Source of the DNA: Nitzschia sp. DOCU1
Taxonomy: Eukaryota > Bacillariophyta > Bacillariophyceae > Bacillariales > Bacillariaceae
NCBI GenBank assembly: GCA_951394045.1
Contig: OX595997.1
Span: 62,001-126,000, forward strand
DNA length: 64,000 bases
Direction of reading: 5' to 3'
Numbering within the stretch: the first letter of the stretch is position 1; each line of letters begins with the position of its first letter. The notes beneath the pieces are model-generated. The model was not told where the DNA came from. It was given only the letters and a program-made list of their open reading frames with translations, and searched no databases. Shown piece after piece: positions 10,294-21,711 of the stretch. The translations under genes and the position numbers were made by a program.

Positions 10294-10639
10294 AACTGAG
10301 TGTCCAGAGGTGGTCGCTGCAAGGCTCTAACCAGTTTTGGGAAATGTTGTGAGGTAATCAAGTTGATTTACACTGGGTTTATTCCAGAGTGCTGATTGCA
10401 ACCTGATCTGATGGCTTCATGACTCCTTTTATTTTTTTGAATATCCAATACCAGCTTTTTACCCCCCTCCCAGTGGTGCATGCGACATATGCAACATCTC
10501 CCTCCGAACACCCTCCCGACACAGGTTATGATAAAATTTTTAATCCATTAACCCAATACTTGTATATCTATATAAATGTTCCCGCCCACATATTTTCAAT
10601 TCCCGCTCAATTTTGCCAAGCATCGGAAAGGTCAACATG

Positions 10640-11665
10640 GCAGCCGCACGTCAATTCCATTATCATTGAAGGGTATTGTCTTGCCTTGCGTCACTCCCAA
10701 CTGCGAATATGACGACACCATTCTACATATATCATTCTGGGCTGTGACAAATGATCGCCATTGGATCATTTGTCTTTTTCAATGCAACTCCAACAGCAAG
10801 CACCGAGGAAAAAGTTGTTGGAAAGATAATGCAGCAATCCTCTGATGATCATGTTCATATCAAGCAATAGCTCACTCCTCTTCCCACCAATGTGTTTGCA
10901 CTTCTACAAATATTCTGGAAGTTCCAACTTCTTCCATTTTCAGCCTTGCATGGGTGTTTGATTGTGAAAGGATTCTACAGTGCAAGTACATTTTGGGTGA
11001 TGGTGGCAGTAATGTTTTTATACTACAAGAATCCAGCGATGACTATCCTTTCCCAGACAAGCATCCTCAATATGCTCGTATTCTTTTACTGTTTTTTCTG
11101 ATCTACAGCAAATCAAAGATCTGGCTGCCAAGATTCTTGTACGTGATGCTCTTAAGCAGTCATCGTTTGCAACAGGGCAAGGGTCCACAGCAGTCCACCA
11201 TTGCACGGTAGATTATATCCAACAATCAACGAAAGCAACCGCCCATGAAATCCCTATTGCAACCTCTCATAAGAGAACACAAAATGGGATGACTACTCAT
11301 ACCTATGCTTGTAAGGACAAGTGGGATTATTTTCGGTTTCAGACAGAAGAAGAACTTGAAAGATTATACAAAATCTTTGGTCCCAGCATCCTTCTTGGTC
11401 ACCGGACCAGGAAGCCTTGTGCTGATCTACCCAAAAAAGCTATCTATGGGGACTCAGTGAACGTAGTACTTCCAAGTCCTGTGGACCCTGCTGCTATTTT
11501 CAAGCGCCACACTGCAGTACTGGGAGTGGATATGGCCTCAAATGGTCATGAACTTTGGTTGTTCATCCGGTACAAACGTGTGTTGATGCCCCCGTCAGAC
11601 AATGATTTTGTCTACCCCAGTGAGTTCCTACGCCGCTCACATTTGTTCAATTTGTTCAACAAAGA
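10640..11665 (+). pseudogene. Broken gene of unknown function, cut by the GypA LTR
   Basis: Coding-like sequence runs through two frames. The 10954-frame gives CKYILGDGGSNVFILQESSD then YPFPDKHPQYARIL. After a T-run at 11092-11097 the product continues in another frame, open without a stop from about 11091 to the LTR: DLQQIKDLAAKILVRDALKQ, HHCTVDYIQQ, then past 11289 with TYACKDKWDYFRFQTEEELE and FGPSILLGHRTRKPCADLP. The coding frame then runs into the LTR, so the 3' end is lost. Earlier fragments near 10640-10845 (IVLPCVTPNCEYDD, ISFWAVTNDRHWIICLF) may belong to the same gene. I do not recognise the family. The frame break suggests a one-base slip in the T-run. It could be a host gene remnant or part of an unrecognised transposon. 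Confidence 0.4.
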
Positions 11666-12187
11666 GCTTTACACGTTGACTCCTTCGAATGATTGTAGTC
11701 CAATATTATTAGTCTAAGTAGTCATGCGTGACATCATGTGTGATGACGTAGCATGACGAAAGCGTTGCGCTCGGACGCGGACGCTAGGCCCGTCTCGGAC
11801 ATCGTCGGACAAGGCCCATTACCTATCGACGTCACCGACGGCGTGACGTTGGATGACGCAAGCATCGCGCATCGACTCCAGCTAGTCGTATGCCGGTGAG
11901 ATCCTAGTGTCAATGTCACCTAAGATCTGGCATCTCGGTGACATTGCAACAACTATACTTTATTCCAGAGTAGCTGACAACGTCCAGGGAACCCTAGTGG
12001 AAAGTCGTAGCTAGTCTACTACAAGATGCATCAACTTCCTGTTCGGATTGTTGTCAATGCATGTCAATGTCTCGACTCTACTAGAACTACGAGAGGCTAC
12101 GAGACAACTTTGTATGATGAAAAAGGTTATTCGTAAAGCTGGTCATAATTTCCACAACTATTTCGATCCTACAAACGACGTAGTGCA
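11666..12187 (+). repeat. GypA left LTR
   Basis: This 522-bp stretch, ending TAGTGCA, matches 24348-24869 with about eleven differences. It lacks the first 11 bp of the LTR. Immediately inside lies the perfect palindrome AGTGTTAACACT (12189-12200). I could not identify a tRNA primer-binding site. Confidence 0.88.
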
Positions 12188-12200
12188 TAGTGTTAACACT

Positions 12201-12221
12201 CAATCGTCGTGATCAAGACTA
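12201..12221. repeat. Left target-site duplication of LINE-A1
   Basis: GTCGTGATCAAGACTA at 12206-12221 is repeated exactly at 20671-20686. Extending 5 bases left (CAATC here, CAATT there) gives 21 bp with one mismatch, and makes the LINE end exactly on its GTTT tail. Confidence 0.92.
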
Positions 12222-12357
12222 CTTTTTTCAGTCGTCAGCAGTCAGCAGCTCCGCGAGAAAATTTACGGTCATTATTCACTTGCAGGCACGCGCGCTCGCA
12301 GTACTTAATCTATGTAAACCTACGCGATCCCTTTTTTACCTCAAAACTACATTGACC

Positions 12358-15102
12358 ATGGCCCGAAAGAAGCAAAACCGTGGCAATACCAGCGCCCCTG
12401 GAGCATCTCCGAACGATCGAGATCGTCAGAAACCCCGCACCGGAGATGGGGATGTGATGGAAGTCGATTTGGAAGCCGAAAAGCGTCGTTTGTTTGACCC
12501 CAGCAACTCCCCCGACGAGCCACGTGACGGCCTCGTAGAACCTCTACTGGTCGGCACTTTGGCTTTTTGGGAGTCCGAGATTGTCGCTCCCAATGCCAAT
12601 TGGAAGACGTTTGAAGTCAAAAACAACCCCAAATTTACTTCTAGTTCGGAAATCTTCCCCCAGGATCCGGATTCTGGCGCGGATTCTTGGCATGAGATGG
12701 CAAAAGGTGCGAAGCAATTGGCGGGCCTTGCAATTGGCAAAGAAGAGATGACGGTCACCCATTTCAAGAAGCTTTTCGGCGAGGCTTTCGATCCAAAAAT
12801 CGCTTGGTCCCACGAACCAGAAGGAGCTCGTTTTCGTGATTTGACATTGCGCCTGGCCAACTCCGATCCGCTCGCGCTGTTCGATCAGCCGATGTATTGG
12901 CATGGCAAGGCTCTTCGCTCCTTGGATGTGACGTGCTCTTGGATGGCAGCACATCACCTCTTTGGAGCGCCTTGGAAAAACCGGAAGTTTTATCATGAAC
13001 CTGCTCCCAAGGCGAGAGTCGCCCGTGCGGCGGCTAAGAAACCGGCCATCAAGGCCGCTAGTACCCAGGCTCTCATCCCGGTCGACGACTCGGCCAAGGC
13101 TCCGGCTCCCGTGGAAACGGCTCAGGCTCCGGTCAACGCCATCGTGCCCGCGCCTAGTGCCAAGGAAAAGGCGGTGGTAGCATCGGAGCCTGCCTCCCAG
13201 TCCTGGGCTGCAGTAGCCAAAGGTCTTCCGAACTCTCCCACTTCCCCGGCAGTCCGTTCCGTCGCCGCCCCCAAATCGGCCTTGAAACAGCGAGACGCTC
13301 CTCCAAAGGTGGTTAAAACTTCATTCGCTGAACAGCAACCAGCGGTGTCGATGCTTAATCCTTATGCAGTCATTCGATCCACTTCCAGGAAGAAGCCCAC
13401 CCCTCAGGCCAAGGTCCCGGCTAGGTGGCAGCGCAAGCACGAACTCTTCATGAAGTTCCAGCTTCCTCCCTTGGATCGTGACACTATCCCAGAACAACAA
13501 GCCGAGGTGGCTGAACATCTCAAGGCGCTGTTCCATGTCCTCTGGCTCACTGATGCGACCACTATCATAACTCCGTGGGACGAGAAGGTTGATATCGCGA
13601 AATCTATTAGGAAAGGTGGTGGCACCAACGTGAATAACCGCACGATGTTCTCCCTGTACTTCGAAAATGGGATCTTCACTCGGAAATACGAATCCCCGTA
13701 TATTCGCTGCATCATTAGATTCGACGGCGACCCCGATGCCTTTCGCTCTGACGACTTCCAGGCTAAACTGGACCGGGCCAATTTGTCAGGCCGGGTCGAA
13801 TGATGCCAAACTCGTGTGGTTGCCAAAGCGGGCTGGCTCCTCGGTACCCACCAGGATACCTTCAACGAAGACGTGTTCTGTGACGCCCACTCCTGCATCC
13901 CGGGGCTTGAGAATATTCCTTTGGAGTTCCGCACTCAAGATGTACTGTGGTACAACAAGATGGATAAGATGGCTTGGAAGCAAAAGGGCTTGTCGAAAGC
14001 CGTTGTCATCTTCTGCCACCGTGATGATGTTGTTATGGTCCGTCACATCTTGCAGTCCGTGTATTCCTCCGCCTCCGACGGGAAGAACACACCTCTTGGC
14101 ATCCGCGCGAAATTTATTCCAAATGTCAAAGACACTCAATTCATCAAGTCCCCGGTGGTGGCGATGGCTGCCAAGCAAGCAGTCTTCAAGCAACAAAGCT
14201 TCTTGGCAAATACTGTGACTGCCCGGGTCCCGGGATGTCTTGGCTTGGATCGTCTCCTTCCAGGAGGCAATGTCACCTGTCGGGATGCTTTAATGGCTCT
14301 CCGGTCGGTCCAGTTTCCGGATGTGAGCCTGTTCCTCGGTGTAGAAGAAGACCCGAACACGAATGAGCTTGTCTTCGTGTTTCATTGCAACATCTCGGAT
14401 GAGGCCGAATTCGCTCTCCCAGCTCTTCCCGTCATCCTGTCTGCCCATTTAGGCGACGAAGTTTGGTCTTGGTTCGACGACCTGACCAGGATTCGCTGCG
14501 ATGAATATGTTTGGTGCCCCACTCGCGGTGTCGTCCATAAAAACGATAAAGATGTGGATGTGGATGAATACTATACGGGCCTCGATTCGGACGACGAATT
14601 TGAGGGGGATCTCGGCAACGGCATCGGTATGGAGCGTATCTACCTGAACTTTGCCTTGGACTTCACTTCGGCAGGCAAGTCCAACTTTGCAGACTCCGAC
14701 TCGATTGCCACCAAGAAGCTTCGACAGAAACCAGTGGATAGCGCCCCACCTAGCGCCGTGGACACCGACGATGACGATGATGACGATGACGATGCCTCTG
14801 CACCCACTTCCTCAGTGCCGATGGACGTCGATGCAGCTAGCCAAATGGCTTCCATTGTCTCAACTTCTACGCTCACATCCACTGACGCCAAGTCCACGGC
14901 TGTCACTCTCCTAGCTGATTCTGCAGCCCGTGCTGCCATTCTTCAACAGCTTGGCATTTCGGAGGCTGCTCTGGCGGCGTTGAGCGCGGCTCCTGCCGAT
15001 TCTGATTCTGCTACCGCTCTCTCTTCCCTCTCTCTCATGACTCCCCCAGCCGACGGCCCATCTTACGGCCCTGCAGCGGCACAGGGGAGTGCCAATGAGT
15101 AG
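12358..15102 (+). pseudogene. LINE-A1 ORF1 (RNA-binding/structural protein), one in-frame stop
   Basis: ATG at 12358 (context CATTGACCATGG) opens a frame of 915 codons to TAG at 15100-15102, interrupted only by TGA at 13801-13803. The N-terminus is basic (MARKKQNRGN). The middle (about residues 220-350) is Ala/Pro/Lys-rich. The second half has an AxxRVPGCLGLDRLLPGG segment. The C-terminus has a run of nine Asp (near 14770) followed by Ser/Thr/Ala-rich sequence. LINE ORF1 products usually coat the RNA; no CCHC knuckle or RRM is obvious here, so the role is by position only. The last bases, ATGAGTAG, overlap the ORF2 ATG at 15095, suggesting translation by stop-and-restart. LINE-A2 keeps the same overlap as ATGGGTAG. 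Confidence 0.75.
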
Positions 15103-18100
15103 CCTTCTGGCAGCCTCGGCTGCCAATTGGCGGAGGCTCTGGGACCGAGGCAAACAAGGAACAAAAAGGACACTGCGCGATCTGAAGTCTACCAACCGGG
15201 AGGAGTTGGCCTGGTTGCGGCCGACGACACCTCCCATCGTGTTATTGACCGTGGCCGTGACCCTCACGACCTTGGCCGGTGGTGTTGGATTCTTCTAGAA
15301 GGGCAACAGCACAAGCGCCTTCGTGTTGTGTCTGTTTATCGGCCGTGCCACTCCGACGGCCCCGAGACCGTCTTCGAGCAACATCTTCGCGCTCTGACTG
15401 CTGCTCACCGCAATATTGACCCACGACAGGCTATTCTTGATGATTTGTATCTTGAATTGTTAAAATGGACCCAAGCAGGCGATCAGGTGGTAGTCATGAT
15501 GGACGCTAACGACGACGTCCGCCGGGGGCCCGTTCATGATATGTTCGAACTTTTGGATATGCGTGAGGTCATTTTGGGGAAGCACAAGCAGCGGTCTCCT
15601 CCGGCCACCTACAATCGTAATGAGAGCCGGACCCCCATCGATGGTATCTGGGCTACGGCGGGGGGGTGACTCCCTTGTCCGCTGGGTACCTTGCCTTCGG
15701 CGATGGATGTCCTTCCGATCACCGTGCCTTATGGATCGATGTCTCCTTCGCCGATGCGTTTGGATACGAAGCCCATCCGTTTGTGCCGCCCAAAGCCAGG
15801 AAACTTGTTGCTTCCAACCCGAAACTGGTTAAACGATTTAATAAAAAGCTTCGCTCCCAGCTTGAGGCCACTGGCTTGATCGAAGCACTGACGGTGCTGG
15901 CTAGGGACGCAGATGAATTTGGCTGGTCTCCAGAGCTTGAAGAGGAGTACACCCGAATCCACACCCTCCAACAAACGACCCGGTTGCTGATTGAATCCTC
16001 CTTGCAACGGCTCCGCATGGGCCTCGTACCATGGTCCCCCAAGCTTCAAAAATTCCGCGACAATATTGCGCTCTGGCATGGATTTTTGTTACGAGCTCGA
16101 GGCGTAAAAATAAGCCTCCGCCTCTTGCGGCGGCGCCTTCAAAAAGTGAACCTTGACCCTGATATTAATCCGTTCCAACTGGAGGAAGCCGTTCTGGTGG
16201 TTAATCTGAAGCACGCTTACTCCGCCTATCGCAACGCCAAAAAAGACGCCGCCAACTGGCGCGATGACTTCTTCCAGGAGCTTGCTGTCCCCCGTGCGGC
16301 TTGCAAGAACTGTTCACCCGAGCAAGAACTCAAACGACTGCGACAGGTTGAACTCCAGAAGCAGGTGGCCCGAAATGTTAAGCGAATGCGCGGCAAGCTT
16401 GATCGCAACGCTACTACACAGGTCTATTCCACCGTCGACGGCGTTAGGACCTGCTACACTGAGAAGATGGATATTGAGCATACTTGCATCGCTGAGAATA
16501 TCCAATGCTTCAGTCAGGCCGAGGGAACGCCTCCACTCACTGAACCCTTGCTTTCAGAGTTGGGGATCCTTGGTGACGGGCCAGCTATTCCGGCTATTTT
16601 GAACGGCTCCTACGTCACACCAACTGGCACCGATCCGTTTGCTGCCAAACTGCTTGCTGAAATGTATACACCAGCCGCCATCCTTCGACGAGGTCCTCTT
16701 GACCCGACGGTCTCTTCTGCGGACCAACAATCAGCTTGGACTCGTCAGACGGAAAATACCTCCGCTGAGCCTAGCGGCCCATCGATCAGCCACTTCAAAG
16801 CCACCGCTGAGGACCCGGTTCTTTGTCAATTTGATGCTACGATACGCTCCATGCCCGCCAAGTTTGGCTTCTCCCCAAAGCTCTGGCGTCGTATTACCGA
16901 TGTTGAAATCCTCAAGAAGGCAGGCGTCTATGACATTGAAAAAATGAGGACAATAACCCTCATGCACGCCGAGTTTAACATGAACAATAAAAAAACTCGG
17001 CAGAGAAATGATGGCGAATGCGGAGGCAGCCGGCACTTTGGCTCGCGAGCAATACCGCAGTCGCAAAGCCCACAAGTCGATTCTCGCAGCGCTCAACAAA
17101 CGGCTCACCATGGACTTCTTGCGCCTCTTCCGGCTGGCTGGCGCCCTGTGCTCCACTGATTTTAAATCCTGTTATGACCGCATTGTCCATTCGATGCTCT
17201 TCCTTGCAATGGCGCGTCAAGGTGTCGCATGGACTGCCATCACCTCCATGTTGCTGACACTCCAAACAGCCTGGCATTGCATCCGCACGGCCTTTGGAGA
17301 TTCGACACTGGGGTACTTCGCTAACGCCGGACTCCTTCCCCTGATGGGCGTCGGTCAAGGTAACAGTAGTGGGCCAGCAGGATGGGCGGTTCTCAGCACT
17401 CCCCTCATTGCGATGCTGCAAACAGCGGGCTTCGGCATTTCCATGGTCTCGGCGCTTTCCTCAAGACTCCTCTCCTTCATGTGTTATGCCTTTGTGGACA
17501 ACACCGATGTCGTCCACACCGCTCGCCACGTCCGCACTAAGGTGAAGAGTTGGTAGCCTCTGTCCAATCTTGTGTAGATCATTGGGAGGCCGGTAGTGCC
17601 GCTACAGGGGCCGCACTCCAGGCCAAGGACAAGAGCTACTGGTACCTTATTGACTTCCGCTGGACCGGCCGCTGCTGGCGATATCGGACCAAGACCGAGA
17701 TGCCCGGCGAAGTAGATGTGAAAGAACACACTGGGGAACGGGTGCGACTTGAGCGGCTTGACCCATCGGAAGCTCGAGAGACTCTGGGTGTATTTTTGGC
17801 TATGGACGGCAATTGCAAGAAACAAATTCAAGTTCTACGGCAGAAGGCGGTGACGTACAAAGAACACCTAAAGAAAGGTTTTGTCTCGCGGTTCGAAGCC
17901 TGGTATGCGTTACAGGCCACCATCCTCAAGACTATCGAATACCCACTTGAGGTTCTTAGTCTCACGAAGAAGCAGTGGGATCATATACTGGGACCTATTC
18001 TCACGATTAACTTGCCGAAGGCTGGGTTTGTGCGCTCCTCCCGGTGAACTCGGTATGGGTATCAAACACCCCTACCACTTGCAATTCCTCAAACAGATTC

Positions 18101-20499
18101 ATGTGGTGCTCGACGAAACTCAGGGTCCTTCGATCACTCATGACCTGCTGGTGGGCACGGCCGAACTTTTAAAGGTACACGCGGGGCTCCCCGGTAGTCT
18201 CTCGGATCTACCAATGTCGAAACTGTCCAAAACGCTCCCTGACTGCTGGTGGAAGGATCTCTTGACATATCTTCAGGCCCATGACCTTGCCTTGCTGGAT
18301 CCACTGCCGTCCCTCAAAAAGCGCACCTCCAATGACCAGTTCCTCATGGCTGCATTTATTGACGCCGGTTTTGGCGGCTCGGAACTTGCTATGCTGAACG
18401 AATGCCGGCTGTTTCTTGGCGTCTACGCGCTTTCACACATTCTGAGTATGGACGGGGCCCAGGTCGAACCATGGGCTTGGGAAGGCCGTCGCGAGAGCCC
18501 TGATCCTGATCTACAATGGCCCCGACCGGCTCCTTGCCTTTCCTCCGACTATTGGCATCTCTGGCGCCGCGCCCTCATGAAAAGCTTCCCTTGCCTCGGT
18601 ACCTCCCAGCGGGTGGAATATCAGCTCGGGTACTGGGACCGCTCCGTTCTTACAAAACACCGCTGGTTCTTTGAACCGTCTTCCGCCACTCTGTACCGAC
18701 GAGACGGTCATTGCTTCCGGATCTACCGTCGGGTTCCTACTCGTACCACCCGACTTAAGTCTACGCGATTTTTCGGACCGCAAGAAATCTGTTCACCTCC
18801 TCCTGGCCTGCAATACGTCTCGGTCTGCCACACCGGTATCTACACCAAGATTACGGGAGTTGCGTCGCTGGCTGATCCCGCTCCTACGACACCACCCACT
18901 AACTACGCAACGGTTACGGACTGGATTGAAGCTCTTCCGCCGGGAGAGAAATGGGCTGTGGAAAATCTCGAGATACAAGATGAGCTGGCTGTGGTCCACG
19001 CCATTCTCGACGGCTCGGCTTGGGCAGTATCCGACGGGTCCTTTAAAGATACTCTCGGCACCTCGGCTGCCATGTTACGCGGACTCCACCGCAATCGGCG
19101 GCTCCGCTGCGTTAATCGAGTTCCTGGCAATTTCACTGAGCAGTCTGCCTATCGCAGTGAACTGGCCGGTGTCTTAGCCTCCTTGACCTTGATCCTTGCC
19201 ATGTGCCGGGTCCATCGGATCACCACTGGCCGCGTGGTTATTAGCTTGGATGGCAAAAGCGCCCTCCAACAATCTGCCGACGCTTGGTCCCCCAACCCTA
19301 AGCAGGCCGATTTCGACATTCTGCAATTGATCCGTCGTAGAGTGAAGGAGATCCCCGTGCACCTGGAATGGGAATGGATTCAGGGGCATCAAGACGATTC
19401 GGCTAACTGGCATGCCCTTTCGATGGCGGCGCAGGACAATGTCCTTATGGATAGTCTTGCCAAACGCCATCTCAATACCCTAATTCACGAACGATGGCAA
19501 CCTGCTCCGATAGTGTTTCAATCCGGTTGGCATCTTCTTGTTGCGGGTCAGAAAGTTTCCTGCCTGGACCAGGATACTCTCTACAACCATGTGTGGGCGG
19601 GCACGACTAAGTCCTACTGGTCTGAGAAATTCCATTGGCCCAAGGAAATTACTACTTCGATTCAATGGGATCTCCTGCAGGACGCTTTTGGCTCTCAGCC
19701 TCTCCACGCACGACGTCGAACCGTTAAACTTGCTACTGGTTTATTGGCTGTGGGCCGCCGCATGAAACAATGGAAGCTCCAAGAGCACGACGAGTGTCCC
19801 ATTTGTGCTACGGAAGACGAGACCACAGACCATGTTTTGTTGTGCTCCGATCCTCGTACCGAAGACCAATGGCAATCGTCTCTTGCGTCCCTCCGCCTAC
19901 ACCTTTCGGAAACTGAGACCTGCCCGGCGTTATCGGAACTGATTTTATCCAATTTGCAGGCATGGCGGCACCATTCTCCGCGTTACCCCCCAACGTCGAC
20001 TTGTCTCCGGTCCGTTTGGCTTGCGCAAGAAGCGATTGGATGGCAACCCATGCTCTACGGTTTTGTTGCCTCCGACTGGACCCGTCTTCAAAATCGCTAT
20101 CTGCTGCAGGAAGGATCCTTGCGAACCGGCCGGCGGTGGACCATCGCATTGATTCAGAAACTCCAGAACGTCGCTTGGAACATGTGGACCCATCGCAACG
20201 GTATTCTCCATGGTACTACCACCGCTTTCCATAAACGGTGGATGGACGGTCTGGATGCTGAGATTCGGAGTCAATTCGACACCGGGCTCGCGACTCTGCA
20301 CAAGCGCGACACGTTCCGCTTGTCACGGCATCCTATCGACCGTATCCTTTCTCTTCCAGCCATTCGTAAGGAGCAATGGCTGGAATCGATCAAGAAGGCT
20401 CATGTCCGTTTCGAGCTGCACCGGGAGGCTGATCGCCACGCCCAAAGCAGGGAACGAGCGCTCCTTCTTCACTGGATAGAACAAGGCCGGGGATTGTGA
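15095..20499 (+). pseudogene. LINE-A1 ORF2 (endonuclease, RT, RNase H, zinc finger), degenerate
   Basis: Starts at the ATG overlapping the end of ORF1. About 25 codons in, a deletion removes the N-terminal half of the APE-like endonuclease (present in LINE-A2). The rest is seen as YQPGGVGLV, VVMMDANDDV, TPIDGIW and SDHRALWIDV. Frame changes occur near 15180, 15665, about 17000, 17550 and 18030. RT motifs are STDFKSCYDRI (A), GVGQGNSSGPAGWA (B) and YAFVDNTDVV (C), where the usual second Asp of FVDD is Asn. RNase H follows: AVSDGSFK, YRSELAGV, ISLDGKSAL, then VLMDSLAK. The finger is CPICATE...TDHVLLC. This copy cannot retrotranspose by itself. The domain order matches LINE-D1 and LINE-B. Confidence 0.85.
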
Positions 20500-20665
20500 G
20501 GGGTTGTTTAATGTGGGGGAAACATTGTGTGAGTGTTGCAGTATGGGTGTGACGTTCGATGGCTGTCTCCGGTGATGAACCGGCTGCCCACGGCGTCCTA
20601 AAAGTCTTTACAGGCACTTTAGTTCTAGGAGAATTAAAGTAATCTTTTGAGTTGTTTGTTTGTTT

Positions 20666-20686
20666 CAATTGTCGTGATCAAGACTA
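20666..20686. repeat. Right target-site duplication of LINE-A1
   Basis: Repeats 12201-12221 with one mismatch; the last 16 bases are identical. Confidence 0.92.
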
Positions 20687-20699
20687 ACTTATTCTCAAG

Positions 20700-21711
20700 A
20701 TGAAGCTTTCTAACGCAACCGTCGCGGCCGTCGCCGCTATCCCTCGGAACGACATGATGAAAAGGGGTTTTCAACGCGCTCCAATCCCCATCCAACGTGA
20801 ACCGGAAGTAATCGTGAACAAGGAGAAACTTGTGACCTTCAAGTGCCGCAACATTCCCGATGATCCGAACTCGACTCAGTTTGAGCTTTCGATTTTGCCG
20901 TTCAACGGCGACGAGTCGGCGGAGACCTGGTTTCGCTTGCAAGACAAGGCCGAAAAAGTGATCAAGGGTCAGAACCTGACTACTGGTCCTCAGAGGTACA
21001 AGTTTTACCGCCGTATCCTCATCGGAAAGGCTCTCGCTAGGTTCGAAGAGGCCGCAGCGGCCGCTGGAAACGAGATGATCCCAAATCTCAAGGCGACCCT
21101 CCAAGGAGTCACCAACTACGTTCTCCCGGCTAGAGCACTCCAGACCCAGAAACGTTACATGCGCCGTTTGTGTCGCAAGCCTCCTGAGATGACGATGAAG
21201 GAGTATATCAGCCGCTTCCAGCAGCTCAACAGCTATTTGGCAATGTTTGATACCACCCGTGGAGCACTCAACAAACTCCCCAACGATGAGATTGTGGAAC
21301 ATGCGGAGTTCGCCATCCCCAACAGTTGGCGTCAACAGATGATCCTGCAAGGTTTTGAGCCGATTGAGCACACTTTGGACGAGTTCACCCAGTTCTGCGA
21401 GCGCCTCAAATTTACCGAAAAACTACATGAAGCGAATCACGTCCGTAAGCCAAAGCCAGACGGCGCCCATCCTCCGAAGGGGAAGCCAGACCCGCGAATG
21501 GACCACTCGAAGCCCGCTGCTAAGCGCGGCCACAACAAAAAGACTCCTCCCTTTAAATGTGACTATCATGGCCCCAACTGGTCCCACAATACCGGGGACT
21601 GCAAGATGGTGGTGGTGCAGGCCCAGAAGATGGCTTCCGCCCATGGAAACTTCATCAAGAACGGCGACAAGAAGCCTCGTTACGGTAACCGCACTGGCAG
21701 CGTTGACGACG
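20700..21711 (+). CDS. GypA gag
   Basis: ATG at 20700 begins a capsid-like protein (MKLSNATVAAVAAIPRNDMM). A retrotransposon-gag-like helical region runs over residues 60-240 (PFNGDESAETWFRLQDKAEK, then RYMRRLCRKPPEMTMKEYIS). A zinc-knuckle-like CDYHGPNWSHNTGDC lies near residue 285. The gag frame stays open to 21854, but from about 21712 the protease motif is in the +1 frame, so I end gag there. Gag would form the cytoplasmic particle holding the RNA. Either a programmed +1 shift or a later indel separates gag from pol. Confidence 0.75.

Larger units (their letters stand above)
12222..20665 (+). mobile_element. LINE-A1, near full-length non-LTR retrotransposon
   Basis: An 8.4-kb plus-strand element with a 136-bp 5' untranslated region, ORF1, ORF2 and a 3' untranslated region that ends in (GTTT)3 at 20654-20665. 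It inserted into the GypA leader, where the flanking sequence rejoins as ACTCAAT-GTCGTGATC. ORF1 has one nonsense codon. ORF2 has a deletion in the endonuclease, several frameshifts and a mutated RT active site. There is no poly(A) tail. Confidence 0.88.

Noticed and set aside
10892..11101. ORF of hydrophobic residues suggesting a membrane protein
   Set aside because: The 10954 frame over the same bases looks far more protein-like and links to the downstream frame; the hydrophobic one is a shadow.
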